Shown: one piece after another, positions 53,486 through 54,412 of the stretch
Layout of the letters: each line of letters opens with the position of its first letter
Position numbering within the stretch: position 1 is the stretch's first letter
Source of the DNA: Terriglobia bacterium
GTDB taxonomy: Bacteria; Acidobacteriota; Terriglobia; JAIQFV01
Length of the DNA stretch: 54,412 nucleotides
Assembly: GCA_020072965.1 (NCBI GenBank)
Contig: JAIQFY010000034.1
Location: forward strand, 1 to 54,412
Reading direction: 5' to 3'
Notes under the pieces: model-generated
The model's database searches: none
What the model was told of the DNA's origin: nothing
What the model saw: the letters and a program-made list of their open reading frames with translations, nothing else
Program-made: the position numbers and the translations under genes

Positions 53486-53769
53486 AGATGTGTGACCCTC
53501 GCGATTCATGAGCTGCTCTTGAACTATCTCGCGTAGCAGCTAGTCCTCCACCGACCCTATCGGGTTGAGCCTCGCGCCCGCAAACGGCGCCCCAAAAACT
53601 TTCCGCTGTTAACCGCACCACGAAAACTGTATAAAGAAATCCATCACCGAAATCAGTACCGAAAAAACCCTTAACTTAGTGCCATTCGTGGCTGTCCCTA
53701 TTTTTTGTGAGTTACCTTGGTCCGACCCCAAACATTCATGTTCAGTGGCCGGATCGCGGGGCTAACGGC

Positions 53770-54252
53770 TTATGCAGGGTTCTGATGTTGCCGTACCCAG
53801 TCCAACCAAAGGACCATATCACGCACGGTCTGGATCGGTGACCGCGGATTAGAATCCATGGAGAATCTCGGGGCATCTGACGGTTTGCCTCGCGAGGTTT
53901 GAATCTGTTCATTCCAGCGCATCCGAGCCTCTTCGGAAGGCGGTTTCAGCCCCAGCTTCTTCATCAAAAGCACGGCGTCGTCTTCGACATCTTGTTCACC
54001 CTTGTTGAGAACACGTTCCAACGAGTCGTCGGGAGCAATCGTCAGATTTCCAAAGAACCATGAACGAGTGTAGAACCTGTACACAGCCTCAGGGATATCG
54101 GGAGTGCCAGTCTGAGTGAACGCCCGAACGAACTCTTCTCGCGCCACACCTCTGTGTTTTCGTCTTCGCAAATCGAATACGAAGGCTGCAATCGCGATGA
54201 AGATTCCAAATGCCGCGAGCACCAGCGCAGATATTTCGACGTAGATACTCAT
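53770..54252 (-). CDS. Small single-helix membrane protein, unknown function
   Basis: A 160-aa protein starting at ATG 54252. The N-terminus has one hydrophobic helix (VEISALVLAAFGIFIAIAAFVFDL) followed by a basic RRRKHRG. The cytoplasmic part includes FVRAFTQTGTPDIPEAVYRFYTRSWFFGNLTIAPDDSLERVL and KGEQDVEDDAVLLMKKLGLKPP. This arrangement (membrane helix, then a short acidic domain) is seen in many small hypothetical proteins and I cannot assign it. It lies against the right-hand repeat. Confidence 0.72.
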   Translation of the reverse strand: MSIYVEISALVLAAFGIFIAIAAFVFDLRRRKHRGVAREEFVRAFTQTGTPDIPEAVYRFYTRSWFFGNLTIAPDDSLERVLNKGEQDVEDDAVLLMKKLGLKPPSEEARMRWNEQIQTSRGKPSDAPRFSMDSNPRSPIQTVRDMVLWLDWVRQHQNPA

Positions 54253-54321
54253 GGGTGTTGGTCGACGCAATGGTTAAAAAGAAGAATAAAAAAGGGGTCA
54301 GATCCTATGAACGGTCGGGAT

Positions 54322-54346
54322 GACCCGAAAGAGCGGGTCGTTTTTT
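54322..54346 (+). terminator. Hairpin plus T-run ahead of the right repeated gene
   Basis: GACCCG (54322-54327) pairs perfectly with CGGGTC (54334-54339), and GTTTTTT follows. It precedes ATG 54393 by 47 bp and would block transcription entering the element. Confidence 0.6.
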
Positions 54347-54392
54347 GGTAAGCTCCTTGGCAGCAGAGACAATTTTTTCAAAGGAGCCTACG

Positions 54393-54412
54393 ATGAGTAA
54401 ACCAACGACCCG
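54393..54412 (+). CDS. 5' end of repeated gene, probable transposase (partial)
   Basis: ATG 54393 opens MSKPTTR and runs off the end. AAGGAG lies 7 bp upstream. It is the inverted twin of the gene at 34-1 (MSKSTTRSTKY), differing in one of the first seven residues. Confidence 0.45.

Larger units (their letters stand above)
52749..53699. mobile_element. 951-bp region bounded by perfect 32-bp inverted repeats
   Basis: Positions 52749-52780 and 53668-53699 are exact reverse complements (AGGGACAGCCACGAATGGCA... and ...TTCGTGGCTGTCCCT). The interior encodes no convincing protein. It contains a fold-back structure (52827-53128), paired hairpins (53262-53390) and a possible group II intron fragment. 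The motif family GGGACAG...CTGTCCC recalls the palindromes near Y1 transposases. It looks like a composite, non-autonomous element or a nest of them. Confidence 0.7.
54297..54412 (+). repeat. Right copy of the 116-bp inverted repeat bounding the window
   Basis: This sequence matches 15-130 in inverted orientation with about six differences and no gaps. It starts at GTCAGATCCTATGAA after an A-rich stretch and holds the terminator and gene start described for the left copy. Confidence 0.85.

Noticed and set aside
53319-53621. Minus-strand 100-codon protein
   Set aside because: It overlaps the hairpins and the possible group II intron segment, so it is a reading of structured DNA rather than a gene.

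Overview
The window looks like a chromosomal segment of a GC-rich, Gram-negative-type heterotroph. An Acidobacteriota member is my best inference, not a proven assignment. Supporting signs are the arrays of MacB/FtsX-type permeases, the many lipoproteins and outer-envelope genes, HslUV, the S9 peptidase with an extra C-terminal domain, and the many intergenic palindromic repeats. I see no rRNA, tRNA, CRISPR array or phage genes.

Layout: (1) 1-130, an inverted copy of the 116-bp sequence that also closes the window at 54297-54412; both copies run into the start of the same small gene, probably a transposase. (2) 725-7025, an oxidative-stress block: Fur/PerR-type regulator, rubrerythrin, CCG-domain Fe-S oxidoreductase, DUF3501 protein, PuuD-like membrane protein, Fe/Mn superoxide dismutase, a small unknown protein and a LON-domain protein. 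(3) 7156-19329, mixed genes: secreted unknowns, a sigma-region-4-only protein, an SDR/DUF2867 protein, a sulfite-oxidase-like molybdoenzyme with a small cytochrome c, DUF2721, a secreted S9 peptidase, an L,D-transpeptidase, a DinB remnant and an Mpo1-like protein, with several palindromic repeats. (4) 19486-26151, all on the minus strand: carboxyltransferase, transaldolase-like protein, FAH-family hydrolase, fibronectin-III lipoprotein, hslU and hslV.

(5) 26350-34104, an export operon on the plus strand: MacA-like adaptor, one ATPase and four paralogous MacB-like permeases. (6) 34136-43099, minus strand: DUF512 radical-SAM-like protein, PAP2 phosphatase, TVP38/DedA-type protein, P-type cation ATPase, two Usp proteins, a single-domain response regulator and a short hibernation factor. 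The part from the ATPase to the hibernation factor resembles a dormancy or energy-stress regulon, and a NhaR-type LysR gene diverges from it. (7) 43213-52610: penicillin-binding protein 1A, exported PCMT, HtrA protease, a TPR-like secreted protein, a CorC/HlyC-type protein and a diguanylate cyclase. (8) 52611-53769, a repeat island of nested inverted repeats with a possible group II intron 5' fragment. (9) A small membrane protein and the right-hand repeat.

Functionally the window combines oxygen and radical defence (block 2), envelope export and protein quality control (blocks 4, 5, 7) and a stress/dormancy module (block 6). The least explained parts are the nested fold-back island at 52749-53699, the single-ATPase four-permease operon, and the Fur-rubrerythrin-CCG-DUF3501 cassette.
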